Assembly: GCF_012932495.1 (NCBI RefSeq)
Contig: NZ_JABCNG010000005.1
Location: 248,001-312,000 of the forward strand
Length of the DNA: 64,000 nt
Source: Novosphingobium sp. SG919
GTDB taxonomy: Bacteria > Pseudomonadota > Alphaproteobacteria > Sphingomonadales > Sphingomonadaceae
Direction of reading: 5' to 3'
A program made the position numbers and the translations under genes. How positions within the stretch are numbered: position 1 is the first letter of the stretch; each line of letters starts with the position of its first letter. Below, piece after piece: positions 35,887 to 44,991 of the stretch. The notes beneath the pieces were generated by a model. The model was given only the letters and a program-made list of their open reading frames with translations, ran no database searches and had not been told where the DNA came from.

Positions 35887-37587
35887 ATGTCTACCAACCC
35901 GACGCGCGACGATTTCGCCGCGCTGCTTGACGAATCGCTTGGCGCTGGCGCCACCGGTGGCTTTGAAGGCCGCGTCGTCAAGGGCACCGTTACCGCCATC
36001 GAAAACGACAAGGCCGTCATCGACGTGGGCCTGAAGAGCGAAGGCCGCGTGGCCCTCCGCGAATTCGCCGCCCCCGGCCAGCCGCACGGCCTCAAGGTCG
36101 GCGACGAAGTCGAAGTGTTCGTCGACCGCGTGGAAAACGCCGAAGGCGAAGCCATGCTCAGCCGCGACCGCGCCCGCCGCGAAGCCGCCTGGGACAAGCT
36201 CGAATCCGAATTCGGCGAAGGCAAGCGCGTTGAAGGCGTGATCTTCGGCCGCGTGAAGGGTGGCTTCACCGTCGATCTCGACGGCGCCGTGGCCTTCCTG
36301 CCCGGTTCGCAGGTCGATATCCGCCCGGTGCGCGACGTGACCCCGCTGATGGACATGCCGCAGCCGTTCCAGATCCTCAAGATGGATCGCCGCCGTGGCA
36401 ACATCGTGGTTTCGCGCCGCGCCGTTCTGGAAGAAACCCGCGCCGAACAGCGTTCGGGCCTGATCCAGAACCTCAAGGAAGGCCAGATCATCGACGGCGT
36501 CGTCAAGAACATCACCGATTACGGTGCGTTCGTTGACCTGGGCGGCATCGACGGCCTGCTCCATGTCACCGACATGAGCTACAAGCGCGTCAACCACCCG
36601 AGCGAAGTGATCGCCATCGGCGACACCGTGCGCGTCCAGATCATCCGCATCAACCAGGACACGCAGCGCATCTCGCTGGGCATGAAGCAGCTGGAAAGCG
36701 ATCCGTGGGATGGCGTTGCCGCCAAGTACCCGGTTGGCGCCAAGCTGCGCGGCACCGTCACCAACATCACCGAATACGGCGCCTTCGTGGAGCTGGAACC
36801 GGGCATCGAAGGCCTGGTCCACGTTTCGGAAATGTCCTGGACCAAGAAGAACGTCCACCCCGGCAAGATCGTTTCGACGAGCCAGGAAGTCGACGTCATG
36901 GTTCTGGAAGTCGACAGCGACAAGCGCCGCATCAGCCTGGGCCTCAAGCAGGCGCAGCAGAACCCCTGGGAAGCTTTCGCCGAAAAGCACCCGGTCGGCT
37001 CGATCGTGGAAGGCGAAGTCAAGAACGCCACCGAATTCGGTCTGTTCATCGGCCTGGATGGCGACGTGGACGGCATGGTCCACATGTCCGACATCGCGTG
37101 GGGCATCTCGGGTGAAGACGCCCTCGCCCTTCACCGCAAGGGTGAGCAGGTCAAGGCCGTGGTCCTCGACGTGGACGTCGACAAGGAGCGCATCTCGCTC
37201 GGCATGAAGCAGCTCGAAAAGGGCGCTCCGGCCGCTGGCGGCGTTGCCACCTCGGGCTCGCTGCGTCGTGGCGAAGTCGTCACCGTCACTGTCCTCGAAG
37301 TCCGCGATGGCGGCCTCGAAGTGCAGGCTGGCGAAGACGGCGCGACCGGCTTCATCAAGCGTTCGGACCTGGGCCGCGATCGTGACGAACAGCGTCCCGA
37401 CCGCTTCCAGGTGGGCCAGAAGATCGACGCCATGGTCACCGGCTTCGATCGTTCCAAGAAGCCCAACTTCTCGATCAAGGCCCGTCAGCTGGCCGAAGAA
37501 AAGGAAGCCGTGGAACAGTACGGTTCGTCGGACTCGGGCGCTTCGCTCGGCGACATCCTGGGCGAAGCCCTCAAGGCGCGCGGCTGA
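35887..37587 (+). CDS. rpsA: 30S ribosomal protein S1
   Basis: 566 residues carrying six S1 RNA-binding repeats, for example VIDVGLKSEGRVAL, DYGAFVDLGGIDGLLHVTD and EYGAFVELEPGIEGLVHVSE. S1 helps the ribosome bind structured mRNAs. ATG at 35887 follows AGGAAG. Codon use is markedly biased to C-ending codons with few rare codons, as expected for a highly expressed gene. A strong terminator follows. Confidence 0.97.
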   Translation: MSTNPTRDDFAALLDESLGAGATGGFEGRVVKGTVTAIENDKAVIDVGLKSEGRVALREFAAPGQPHGLKVGDEVEVFVDRVENAEGEAMLSRDRARREAAWDKLESEFGEGKRVEGVIFGRVKGGFTVDLDGAVAFLPGSQVDIRPVRDVTPLMDMPQPFQILKMDRRRGNIVVSRRAVLEETRAEQRSGLIQNLKEGQIIDGVVKNITDYGAFVDLGGIDGLLHVTDMSYKRVNHPSEVIAIGDTVRVQIIRINQDTQRISLGMKQLESDPWDGVAAKYPVGAKLRGTVTNITEYGAFVELEPGIEGLVHVSEMSWTKKNVHPGKIVSTSQEVDVMVLEVDSDKRRISLGLKQAQQNPWEAFAEKHPVGSIVEGEVKNATEFGLFIGLDGDVDGMVHMSDIAWGISGEDALALHRKGEQVKAVVLDVDVDKERISLGMKQLEKGAPAAGGVATSGSLRRGEVVTVTVLEVRDGGLEVQAGEDGATGFIKRSDLGRDRDEQRPDRFQVGQKIDAMVTGFDRSKKPNFSIKARQLAEEKEAVEQYGSSDSGASLGDILGEALKARG

Positions 37588-37653
37588 TCCCGCAAGCCTC
37601 AGGGGTTTTGAGCGGGGGCCTGGCGCCCTCGCCGCCTGAGACAACACGAAAAG

Positions 37654-37684
37654 GCCCGCTCGGCATCTGCCGGGCGGGCTTTTT
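37654..37684 (+). terminator. Rho-independent terminator of rpsA
   Basis: A stem from 37654 to 37679, GCCCGC...GCGGGC with an inner CGGCA/TGCCG, is followed by five T (37680-37684). It is a strong intrinsic terminator 67 bp after the rpsA stop. Confidence 0.9.
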
Positions 37685-37735
37685 CGTGGCCGTCGCAATC
37701 GCTCCAGAACGGCGAAAACTTTTGAAACATAGGAT

Positions 37736-37763
37736 TTGACGGTCTTCCGGCGCGCTCTATCCT
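37736..37763 (+). promoter_or_regulatory. Sigma70-type promoter of the RTX-like gene
   Basis: TTGACG (37736-37741), a 16-bp spacer and TATCCT (37758-37763), about 35 bp before the start codon. It lies just after the rpsA terminator, in an AT-richer stretch. Confidence 0.6.
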
Positions 37764-37797
37764 GCCGCCGTCACGCAAGAATTCCCAGGGGCAGGAC

Positions 37798-40700
37798 TTG
37801 ATCACCACCTACGGCACCGCCGGCAACGATACCATCACCGGCACCAATCCCGCGCCCAAGGATTTCTATGACGGGTCGGACGACATCGATGCCGGCGCTG
37901 GCGATGACATCTTGCGCGGCCTCGGCGGCAATGACTATTTGCATCCGGGGACCGGCAACGACCTGGTCGATGGCGGCAGCGGCGACGACTGGCTGTTTGC
38001 CACCTGGGAATCCGGTTTTGCCTATGCCGGCACGGTCCAGACCTGGATCGGCGGAACGGGATCGGATCTGCTCTGGGCAAACCTGGGCACAGCAACCCAG
38101 CCCTTTTCGCTCGACCTCTCGCTTACCACGGCGCAAGCCACTGGAGTGTTCGGAAACTTCATCGTGTCCGAGGTGGAAGGGGTAGCCGTTTCCGGCACGG
38201 TCGGCACTTTGCGCGGCTCTGCGGGCAACGACTGGCTCCAGGCGACAGCAATCATGACGGGTGGATTGATTGCCGGAGGCGCCGGCAACGATATCATCGT
38301 ACTCAGTTCCAGCACGCCTGCCGTGCCCGTCGGCCCTTTCACGCTCGATGGCGGCGCCGGCTCGGACTGGCTGGTCGTGGGCATCCAGGGATGGACCACC
38401 GGCAAGAACGGCACCACGTTCTCGCTCGTTCCCTCCACCGCAGCCAACGCGATGACGCTTACCAGCATCGAAAATCTGGCAGGCGGCTATGGCGACGACG
38501 TGCTGACCGGCAACGCGGGCGCCAATATCCTGGCGGGGGGTTATCGCAACGACGTTTTGCGCGGCGGCGATGGCAACGACACGCTCTATGGCGATGGCGC
38601 CTGGACCACCACGGGCAAGCGCACCTGGGTCGACACCGTCACGCTGAATTACGGCAATGACACGCTGGAAGGCGGCCTGGGCAACGATCGCCTGAACGGC
38701 GGCCTGGGGCTGGATACGGCCACCTATGTCCATGCCAGCGGTGCGGTCACGGTCGATCTTGGCCTTGGCACGGCAACCGGCGCCGATGGCAACGATACGC
38801 TGACGGCCATCGAAAACATCAATGGTTCCGCCTATGCGGATACGCTGATCGGCGATGCAGGGGATAACCTTATCAACGGCATGGGCGGCGCCGATCGCAT
38901 GATCGGTGGCGCGGGCAACGATACGTTCGTCATCGACAACAAGGGCGACCAGGTCACCGAGAACGCCGGCGGCGGGATCGACACGATCAAGTCCAGCCTT
39001 TCGTGGACCGCCGGGGCCGACATCGAAAACGTGACGCTGACCGGCAGCGCCGCGATCAACGCCACCGGCAACGATCTGGACAACGTGCTGACCGGCAATG
39101 CCGCCGCCAATGTGCTCACCGGGGGCCTGGGCAACGATACCTATGTGATCCAGGGGCTGGATGACGTGATCGTGGAAACCGCCGATGCCGGCGTGGACAC
39201 GGTGCGCGTCACTTTCGACTATACCCTGGGCGACACTCTCGAGAATCTGACGATGGATGCCGGCGGCCACCGCGCCACCGGCAATGCCCTGGCCAATGTG
39301 CTGACCGGCAGCAGCGGCGCCGACGTGCTCGATGGCGCAGGCGGGGCCGATACGATGATCGGCGGGCAAGGCAACGATATCTACTATATCGACAACGTCG
39401 GGGACACGGTTGTCGAAGAGTACACCTACAACAGTGGCACGGACACGGTCTACAGCACCGCGTCATTGGGCAAGATTGCCAATGTCGAAATCATCTACCT
39501 GCTGGGTGACGCAATTACCGCCACCGCGACATTCGACACGACCATCTACGGCAACGACAAGAACAACGTGATCACCTATTTCAACGCCAGCAGGATCTAT
39601 GGCGGAAAGGGTGACGACGTCTATTACAATGTCAACGGGGTGAACGATGGTACCAAGTATGGCATCTTCGAAAACGCCGATGAAGGCACCGACACGGTCT
39701 ATACCACCGCCTATACCTATATCCTGCCCGACAATATCGAAAACGGCGTGATCTCTGCGCCCACGCATGGCGGCGCGTTGACCGGCAATGCGCTCGACAA
39801 CGTGCTGACCGGGGGCGATTTCTACGATACGCTGATCGCCAAGGGCGGGCACGATACGCTGATCGGCGGCCTGGGTGACGATTTCTATGTCATCGAGACG
39901 ACCGGCCAGGTGATCATCGAAAAGGCTGGCGAGGGCAACGACCGCGTCTATGCCTCGCTGTCGTACACCCTGGGCGAAAACCTGGAAAATCTCTATCTGC
40001 GGGGAGACGCGGCCGAAGGCTATGGCAACAGCTTGGACAACCGCATCGAGGGGACAGCCAAGAACAACATCCTCGACGGCAAGACCGGGGCCGACGTGAT
40101 GGTCGGCTATGCCGGTGACGATACCTATTACGTTGATAACCTGGGCGATCAGGTGATCGAAGAGGCAGGTTCGGGCACCGACACGATCGTGACGTCGATC
40201 GACTACACGTTCGCGCGTGCCTCCAATGTCGAGAAACTCATTCTGGCCGAAGGCTCTGCGGCGCGGCGCGCCATCGGCAGCGATGCCAACGAAACCATCA
40301 CCGGCAACAGCGCGGACAATGACATCGACGGCCGCGGCGGGATCGACCGCATGGTCGGCGGCCTGGGCAACGACACCTATCACGTCAACACCGCGAACGA
40401 CACGGTGGTGGAACTGGCGGACCAAGGCATCGACACGGTCCTCACGACGATCGACTACACGCTGGGCGCAACGCTGGAAAACCTGGCCGCCGAAATCGGC
40501 GCCGGGACGCTGCGCCTCACCGGCAACGGGCTGGACAACATCGTGACGGGAGCCAGCGGGGACGACCTGCTGCGGGGCCTTGCCGGCAATGACCGGCTGG
40601 AAGGCGGCAATGGCAACGACTATCTGGACGGCGGCACGGGCAGCGACACGCTGCTGGGCGGCGCCAATGCCGACACCCTAGTGGGCGGCGACGGCGCCGA

Positions 40701-41970
40701 TACGCTCGATGGTGGCGCAGCCGCGGACAAGCTGCTGGGCGGCAATGGCGATGATAGCCTTGTCGGTGGCGACGGTGACGATAGCCTCGACGGTGGTGCG
40801 GATAACGATACGCTGGACGGTGGCATCGGCACCGACGTGTTGAACGGCGGCGATGGAAGTGATCGCCTGATGGGCGGCGACGGTGACGACAAGCTCGACG
40901 GCGGCACCGGTGCCGACACCATGATCGGCGGCAGCGGCTTCAACACGTTCATCGTCGACAATGCCGGCGATACGGTATCGGGCTCTGGCACGGTGCAGGC
41001 TTCCGTCAGCTTCGCACTGGCCGATAGCGACAATCTCACCCTCACCGGTACGGCCGCGATCGACGGCACCGGCAACAGCCTGGCCAACGTGCTGACCGGA
41101 AACGGCGCCAACAACGTGCTGAACGGCATGGGTGGCGATGACACGCTGGACGGCGGGCGCGGGTTAGACACGCTGAACGGCGGCGAGGGCAACGATACCC
41201 TGCTGGGCGGCGCAGGCAATGACAGCCTGGATGGCGGCATCGGCAACGACCGGCTGGATGGCGGCACCGGCAGCGACGTCATGACCGGCGGGGCAGGCAA
41301 CGACACGTTCATTTTCGATGGCAGCGGCGACAGCGCGATCGAACTGGCCAGTGGCGGCACCGATCGGGTGTTTTCCTCGGCCACGATCACCCTTGCCGCC
41401 AATATCGAAGTGGGCGCGCTTACCGGTGAAGCAGCCACCTCGCTTACCGGCAATGCCCTCAACAATGTCATGGGCGGCAATGCAGCGGCCAACACCCTGT
41501 CGGGCGGGGACGGCAACGACGTGCTGCTGGGCCGCGATGGCAACGACACCTTGCTGGGCGGCAATGGCGCCGACCAGCTGATCGGCGGATCGGGCAACGA
41601 TACGCTGACTGGCGGCGCGGGCAGCGACAGGTTCGTGATCAGCCCGTTTCCAGAAGCAGGCATCGACCGGATCATCGATTTCGTCTCTGGCACCGACAAG
41701 ATCGTGCTGCTCAATCCCTCACTGTCCGGCATGTTGACGGCCGATGCCTTCCGCGTCGGCACCGCCGCGCTCGATAGCAACGACGTGCTGATCTACGACC
41801 GGGGAAGCGGCAATCTCTATTTCGATGCCGACGCCAACGGCGCGGACGCTCCCATCCTGCTGGCCACGCTGGCACCCAACGCCGCCCTTGCCGTGACAGA
41901 CATTGTCCTGCAGTCGTTCAGCGATTTTGCAGCCGAGAATGCCGCGACACAGGCGCTGTTGGTACTGTAA
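37798..41970 (+). CDS. RTX-like calcium-binding repeat protein, probable type I secretion substrate
   Basis: 1390 residues, acidic, cysteine-free and built almost wholly of repeats. Runs of GGxGxDxLx nonapeptides alternate with about 90-residue units of the form YxVDNxGDxVxExxxxGxDTV...YTLxxNxENLxLTG. The nonapeptides bind calcium and fold into a beta-roll outside the cell. The C-terminus (TDIVLQSFSDFAAENAATQ, then ALLVL) is hydrophobic, as in type I secretion signals. The start is TTG at 37798 after GGGGCAGGA. No ABC exporter is adjacent. No enzymatic or adhesin domain was recognised. Confidence 0.88.
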   Translation: MITTYGTAGNDTITGTNPAPKDFYDGSDDIDAGAGDDILRGLGGNDYLHPGTGNDLVDGGSGDDWLFATWESGFAYAGTVQTWIGGTGSDLLWANLGTATQPFSLDLSLTTAQATGVFGNFIVSEVEGVAVSGTVGTLRGSAGNDWLQATAIMTGGLIAGGAGNDIIVLSSSTPAVPVGPFTLDGGAGSDWLVVGIQGWTTGKNGTTFSLVPSTAANAMTLTSIENLAGGYGDDVLTGNAGANILAGGYRNDVLRGGDGNDTLYGDGAWTTTGKRTWVDTVTLNYGNDTLEGGLGNDRLNGGLGLDTATYVHASGAVTVDLGLGTATGADGNDTLTAIENINGSAYADTLIGDAGDNLINGMGGADRMIGGAGNDTFVIDNKGDQVTENAGGGIDTIKSSLSWTAGADIENVTLTGSAAINATGNDLDNVLTGNAAANVLTGGLGNDTYVIQGLDDVIVETADAGVDTVRVTFDYTLGDTLENLTMDAGGHRATGNALANVLTGSSGADVLDGAGGADTMIGGQGNDIYYIDNVGDTVVEEYTYNSGTDTVYSTASLGKIANVEIIYLLGDAITATATFDTTIYGNDKNNVITYFNASRIYGGKGDDVYYNVNGVNDGTKYGIFENADEGTDTVYTTAYTYILPDNIENGVISAPTHGGALTGNALDNVLTGGDFYDTLIAKGGHDTLIGGLGDDFYVIETTGQVIIEKAGEGNDRVYASLSYTLGENLENLYLRGDAAEGYGNSLDNRIEGTAKNNILDGKTGADVMVGYAGDDTYYVDNLGDQVIEEAGSGTDTIVTSIDYTFARASNVEKLILAEGSAARRAIGSDANETITGNSADNDIDGRGGIDRMVGGLGNDTYHVNTANDTVVELADQGIDTVLTTIDYTLGATLENLAAEIGAGTLRLTGNGLDNIVTGASGDDLLRGLAGNDRLEGGNGNDYLDGGTGSDTLLGGANADTLVGGDGADTLDGGAAADKLLGGNGDDSLVGGDGDDSLDGGADNDTLDGGIGTDVLNGGDGSDRLMGGDGDDKLDGGTGADTMIGGSGFNTFIVDNAGDTVSGSGTVQASVSFALADSDNLTLTGTAAIDGTGNSLANVLTGNGANNVLNGMGGDDTLDGGRGLDTLNGGEGNDTLLGGAGNDSLDGGIGNDRLDGGTGSDVMTGGAGNDTFIFDGSGDSAIELASGGTDRVFSSATITLAANIEVGALTGEAATSLTGNALNNVMGGNAAANTLSGGDGNDVLLGRDGNDTLLGGNGADQLIGGSGNDTLTGGAGSDRFVISPFPEAGIDRIIDFVSGTDKIVLLNPSLSGMLTADAFRVGTAALDSNDVLIYDRGSGNLYFDADANGADAPILLATLAPNAALAVTDIVLQSFSDFAAENAATQALLVL

Positions 41971-42008
41971 CCTTGGCAGCGGCGCCATAACCTGCCTAAA
42001 GCGCGGGG

Positions 42009-42605
42009 ATGAGCGTCACCCCTGCCCCGCATTTGCCGACGCACCAGCCGATTCCCGCGCGCGCGCTGCGACTGCGGGAAGCGACGCGCGACGTGCATGC
42101 GGCGCTCGATGCAGCGTTGATGGCACGGGAAAGCTTTGCCAGCCGCGAAGGCTATGCGCAGTTCCTGGCGATGCAGCTGGCGTTCCATCGGGCGGTTGCG
42201 CCGCTTCATGCCGATCCGGCGTTGCAGGCCTTGTTGCCAGGCCTTGCCGCACGCGCGCGCCTGGCGCTGGTCGAGCGGGACATGGGCGACCTTGGCCTTG
42301 CCCTGCCTGCGCCTGACCCGCTGCCCGCCATTTCCGGCATGCCGCCTGCGCTGGGCTGGCTCTATGTAGCTGAAGGATCGAACCTGGGCGCGGCGGTGCT
42401 GCGCAAGCTGGTGGCGCGGATCGGCCTGTCCGACACGTTTGGCGCGCGGCACCTGGCGCCTGCCGCCGGAGGGCCGGCAGCACAGTGGCGCGCGTTTACC
42501 GATGCGCTCGATGCCATACCGCTGGATGCAGCGCAGGAAGCAAGCGCGGTGGCCGGCGCGCGCGATGCCTTTGCCCACGTGGCCCGGCTGGCGCGAATCG
42601 CCTGA
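42009..42605 (+). CDS. Biliverdin-producing heme oxygenase
   Basis: 198 residues. The N-terminal RLREATRDVHAALD holds the probable heme-ligand His30, and GWLYVAEGSNLGAAVLRK matches the distal helix of bacterial heme oxygenases of the phytochrome-associated (BphO) type. It would open heme to biliverdin, CO and iron. No bacteriophytochrome gene is adjacent, so the role may be iron recovery or supply of chromophore to a distant photoreceptor. ATG at 42009. Confidence 0.82.
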   Translation: MSVTPAPHLPTHQPIPARALRLREATRDVHAALDAALMARESFASREGYAQFLAMQLAFHRAVAPLHADPALQALLPGLAARARLALVERDMGDLGLALPAPDPLPAISGMPPALGWLYVAEGSNLGAAVLRKLVARIGLSDTFGARHLAPAAGGPAAQWRAFTDALDAIPLDAAQEASAVAGARDAFAHVARLARIA

Positions 42606-42713
42606 TCTGCCGCGTTGCCAGCGCAGGCAAGGCGGTTAACTGCCGTTTGCCGTCTTTTGCTTTGCAGCATTTGCGCTATGAGGGGCGCTGAGCGTGGGCC
42701 AGGAGCGAGGGCA

Positions 42714-43475
42714 ATGATCGAGATACACCAGTTTCCCTGCCTGGCGGACAACTATGGCTATCTCGTGCATGATGGCGCCAGCGGCGAAACCGTGTGCATC
42801 GATACGCCCGATGCGACACGCTATCTGGACGAGGCCGCCGCGCGCGGCTGGCGCATCACCCAGATCTGGAACACGCACTGGCATGCCGATCATGCCGGCG
42901 GCAACGCGGCGATCAAGGACGCCACCGGGTGCACGATTACCGCGCCTGCTGGCGACGCAGCCAAGATTGCCGGCGTCGATCGCACCGTCGATCAAGGCGA
43001 CACCGTGCCCCTGGGCGAGCATGTGGCACAGGTTCTGGCCGTGGGCGGCCACACGCTGGGCCACGTGGCCTATCATCTGCCCGATGCCGGCGCCGCCTTT
43101 GTGGGCGATGCCCTGTTTGCGCTGGGCTGCGGCCGCATGTTCGAAGGCACGCCCGTACAGTTCTGGACCAGCCTTTCCCGGCTGAAAGCGCTGCCGCCCG
43201 AAACGCTGGTCTATTGTGCGCACGAATATACCGCCAGCAACGCGCGCTTTGCCCTGCATGCCGATCCGGACAACGCCGCGCTGGCTGCCTATGCCGGCGA
43301 AGTGACGGCGCGCCGCGCCCAGGATCTGCCGACCGTGCCCAGCCCGCTGGTGCGCGAACTGGCAACCAACCCTTTCCTGCGCGCCGATGATCCGGCGCTG
43401 CAATCCCGCTGGGGCGGCGGCGATGCCGTGGCCACCTTTGCCGCCCTGCGCGCGGCCAAGGACAGCTTCCGCTGA
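42714..43475 (+). CDS. gloB: Hydroxyacylglutathione hydrolase (glyoxalase II)
   Basis: 253 residues from the ATG at 42714 (AGGAG upstream). The metal motif THWHADHAGG, a later GGHTLGHVAYHL with VGDALFALGCGRMFEGTP, and the glutathione-binding HEYTASNARFA define GloB. It hydrolyses S-lactoylglutathione to lactate and glutathione. The length is normal. It lies 29 bp before the LacI gene. Confidence 0.95.
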   Translation: MIEIHQFPCLADNYGYLVHDGASGETVCIDTPDATRYLDEAAARGWRITQIWNTHWHADHAGGNAAIKDATGCTITAPAGDAAKIAGVDRTVDQGDTVPLGEHVAQVLAVGGHTLGHVAYHLPDAGAAFVGDALFALGCGRMFEGTPVQFWTSLSRLKALPPETLVYCAHEYTASNARFALHADPDNAALAAYAGEVTARRAQDLPTVPSPLVRELATNPFLRADDPALQSRWGGGDAVATFAALRAAKDSFR

Positions 43476-43504
43476 CGGCTTCTGCGCGAAAGAGACCCTG
43501 ATCC

Positions 43505-44530
43505 ATGGCCGAAAAGCGCCTTTCCCGCGTAACCAGTTTCGACGTTGCCGAGGCAGCGGGGGTGAGCCAGTCCACCGTCAGCCGCGCCCTGGCCGGCGAC
43601 CCGTCGATCAGCGCACCCACGCGCCAGCGCGTGATGGAAGCCGCACGCAAGCTGAACTACCAAGTAGACGAGAACGCCGCGCGCCTGCGCCGGGGCAAGA
43701 CCGGCACGCTTGCCGTGGTCATGGTCTGCCGGCCGGGGCAGGATCGCAAGGACCTGAACCCGTTCTATTATGCCCTGCTCGGCAGCACCTGCGCCGCCGC
43801 CTCGGCGCGCGGCTTTGAAGTCCTGGTGGCATTCCAGGACAGCCCGGAGAACTTCTGGGGCCATTACCAGGAACGCCGCAAGGCCGACGGCATGATCGTG
43901 ATCGGCACCAGCGAGAACACCGCCGCCTGGGACTATTTCGGCAGCCTGCCCCAAGGCAGCCACTGGGTGTGCTGGGGCGCGACGCAGGATGATTTCCCCT
44001 GGGTGCGCAGCGACAACCACGCCGGCGCCACGCTCGCCACACGGCACATGCTGGTGCGCGGCTATCGCAACATCGTGTGCCTGGGATCGGAAACCTCGCC
44101 CCAGCGGCAATTCAAGGAACGCTATGACGGCTATGCCGCCGCGATGGAAAGCGCGGGACTTGAACCCGTGCTCCAGCGCATCGAGCGCGGCCTGCCGCGC
44201 GAGGAACAGGGCCGCCGCGCCGCCGTGGCGCTGATCGACAGTGGCCGCCCGTTCGACGCGATCTTCGGCGTCAGCGACGAGATCGCGCTGGGTGCGCTCA
44301 AGGAATTCGGTGCGCGCGGGCTGGTGGTGCCCGACCAGATCGGCGTGGTCGGCTTTGACGGCGTGCGCGCCGGCGCCTGGTCCACCCCGCCGCTGACCAC
44401 GGTGGAATCCGATTTCGAAGTGGCCGGGTCGTTGCTGGTCGATCGCCTGCTCGCGATGATCTCGGGCGAGGCAGCCACGGCGCGGCGCGTGCCGGTGCGC
44501 CTTGTCGTGCGCGGTTCCACCCGGCCCTGA
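43505..44530 (+). CDS. LacI family transcriptional regulator
   Basis: 341 residues. The helix-turn-helix and hinge are clear (DVAEAAGVSQSTVSRALAG, then LNYQVDENAARLRRG), followed by a periplasmic-binding-protein-like effector domain (VGVVGFDGVRAGAW). LacI proteins usually repress sugar or nucleoside genes. It is followed 2 bp later by an Lrp gene; the two face the convergent catabolic operon 44992-49487 and may control it (inference). Confidence 0.93.
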   Translation: MAEKRLSRVTSFDVAEAAGVSQSTVSRALAGDPSISAPTRQRVMEAARKLNYQVDENAARLRRGKTGTLAVVMVCRPGQDRKDLNPFYYALLGSTCAAASARGFEVLVAFQDSPENFWGHYQERRKADGMIVIGTSENTAAWDYFGSLPQGSHWVCWGATQDDFPWVRSDNHAGATLATRHMLVRGYRNIVCLGSETSPQRQFKERYDGYAAAMESAGLEPVLQRIERGLPREEQGRRAAVALIDSGRPFDAIFGVSDEIALGALKEFGARGLVVPDQIGVVGFDGVRAGAWSTPPLTTVESDFEVAGSLLVDRLLAMISGEAATARRVPVRLVVRGSTRP

Positions 44531-44532
44531 CG

Positions 44533-44991
44533 ATGGACCAGGCGGCGCTGGACCGGATCGACCTCAAGATCGTCGAAGAACTGCGTGTCGACGGGCGGCT
44601 GAGCATCAACGAATTGGCCCGCCGCGTGGGATTGAGCAAGACGCCGTGCCAGGCGCGGCTCAAGCGCCTGATCGCCGATGGCGTGATCCGCGGCTTTCGC
44701 GCCGTGGTCGATCCGCAAAAACTCGGCCTGGCGCATATCGCGTTCACCCAGGTCAAGCTGTCGGACACGCGCGAAAAGGCGCTCGATGCATTCCGCCGCG
44801 CCGTCCTCCAGGTGGAGGAAGTGGAGGAATGCCACATGATCGCCAGCAATTTCGACTACCTGCTGAAAATCCGCACGGCCGATATCCTGGCCTATCGCCG
44901 GGTGCTGGGCGAGCGGATTTCCAGCCTGCCCAATGTGGCCAGCACATCGACCTATGTGGCGATGGAAACGATCATCGAGCACGGGGCCTGA
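44533..44991 (+). CDS. Lrp/AsnC family transcriptional regulator
   Basis: 152 residues. The DNA-binding helix-turn-helix is INELARRVGLSKTPCQARLK, then a RAM-type ligand domain (VEECHMIASNFDYLLKI). The TPCQARLKRL helix resembles regulators of amino acid catabolism such as PutR. Its stop codon abuts the stop of the convergent MFS gene (TGA/TCA, positions 44989-44994). It is likely cotranscribed with the LacI gene. Confidence 0.92.
   Translation: MDQAALDRIDLKIVEELRVDGRLSINELARRVGLSKTPCQARLKRLIADGVIRGFRAVVDPQKLGLAHIAFTQVKLSDTREKALDAFRRAVLQVEEVEECHMIASNFDYLLKIRTADILAYRRVLGERISSLPNVASTSTYVAMETIIEHGA

Noticed and set aside
37798..41970. CRISPR-like or satellite repeats in the RTX-like gene
   Set aside because: The periodicity follows codons of GGxGxD repeats, and the DNA units vary at silent sites; no spacers or cas genes.
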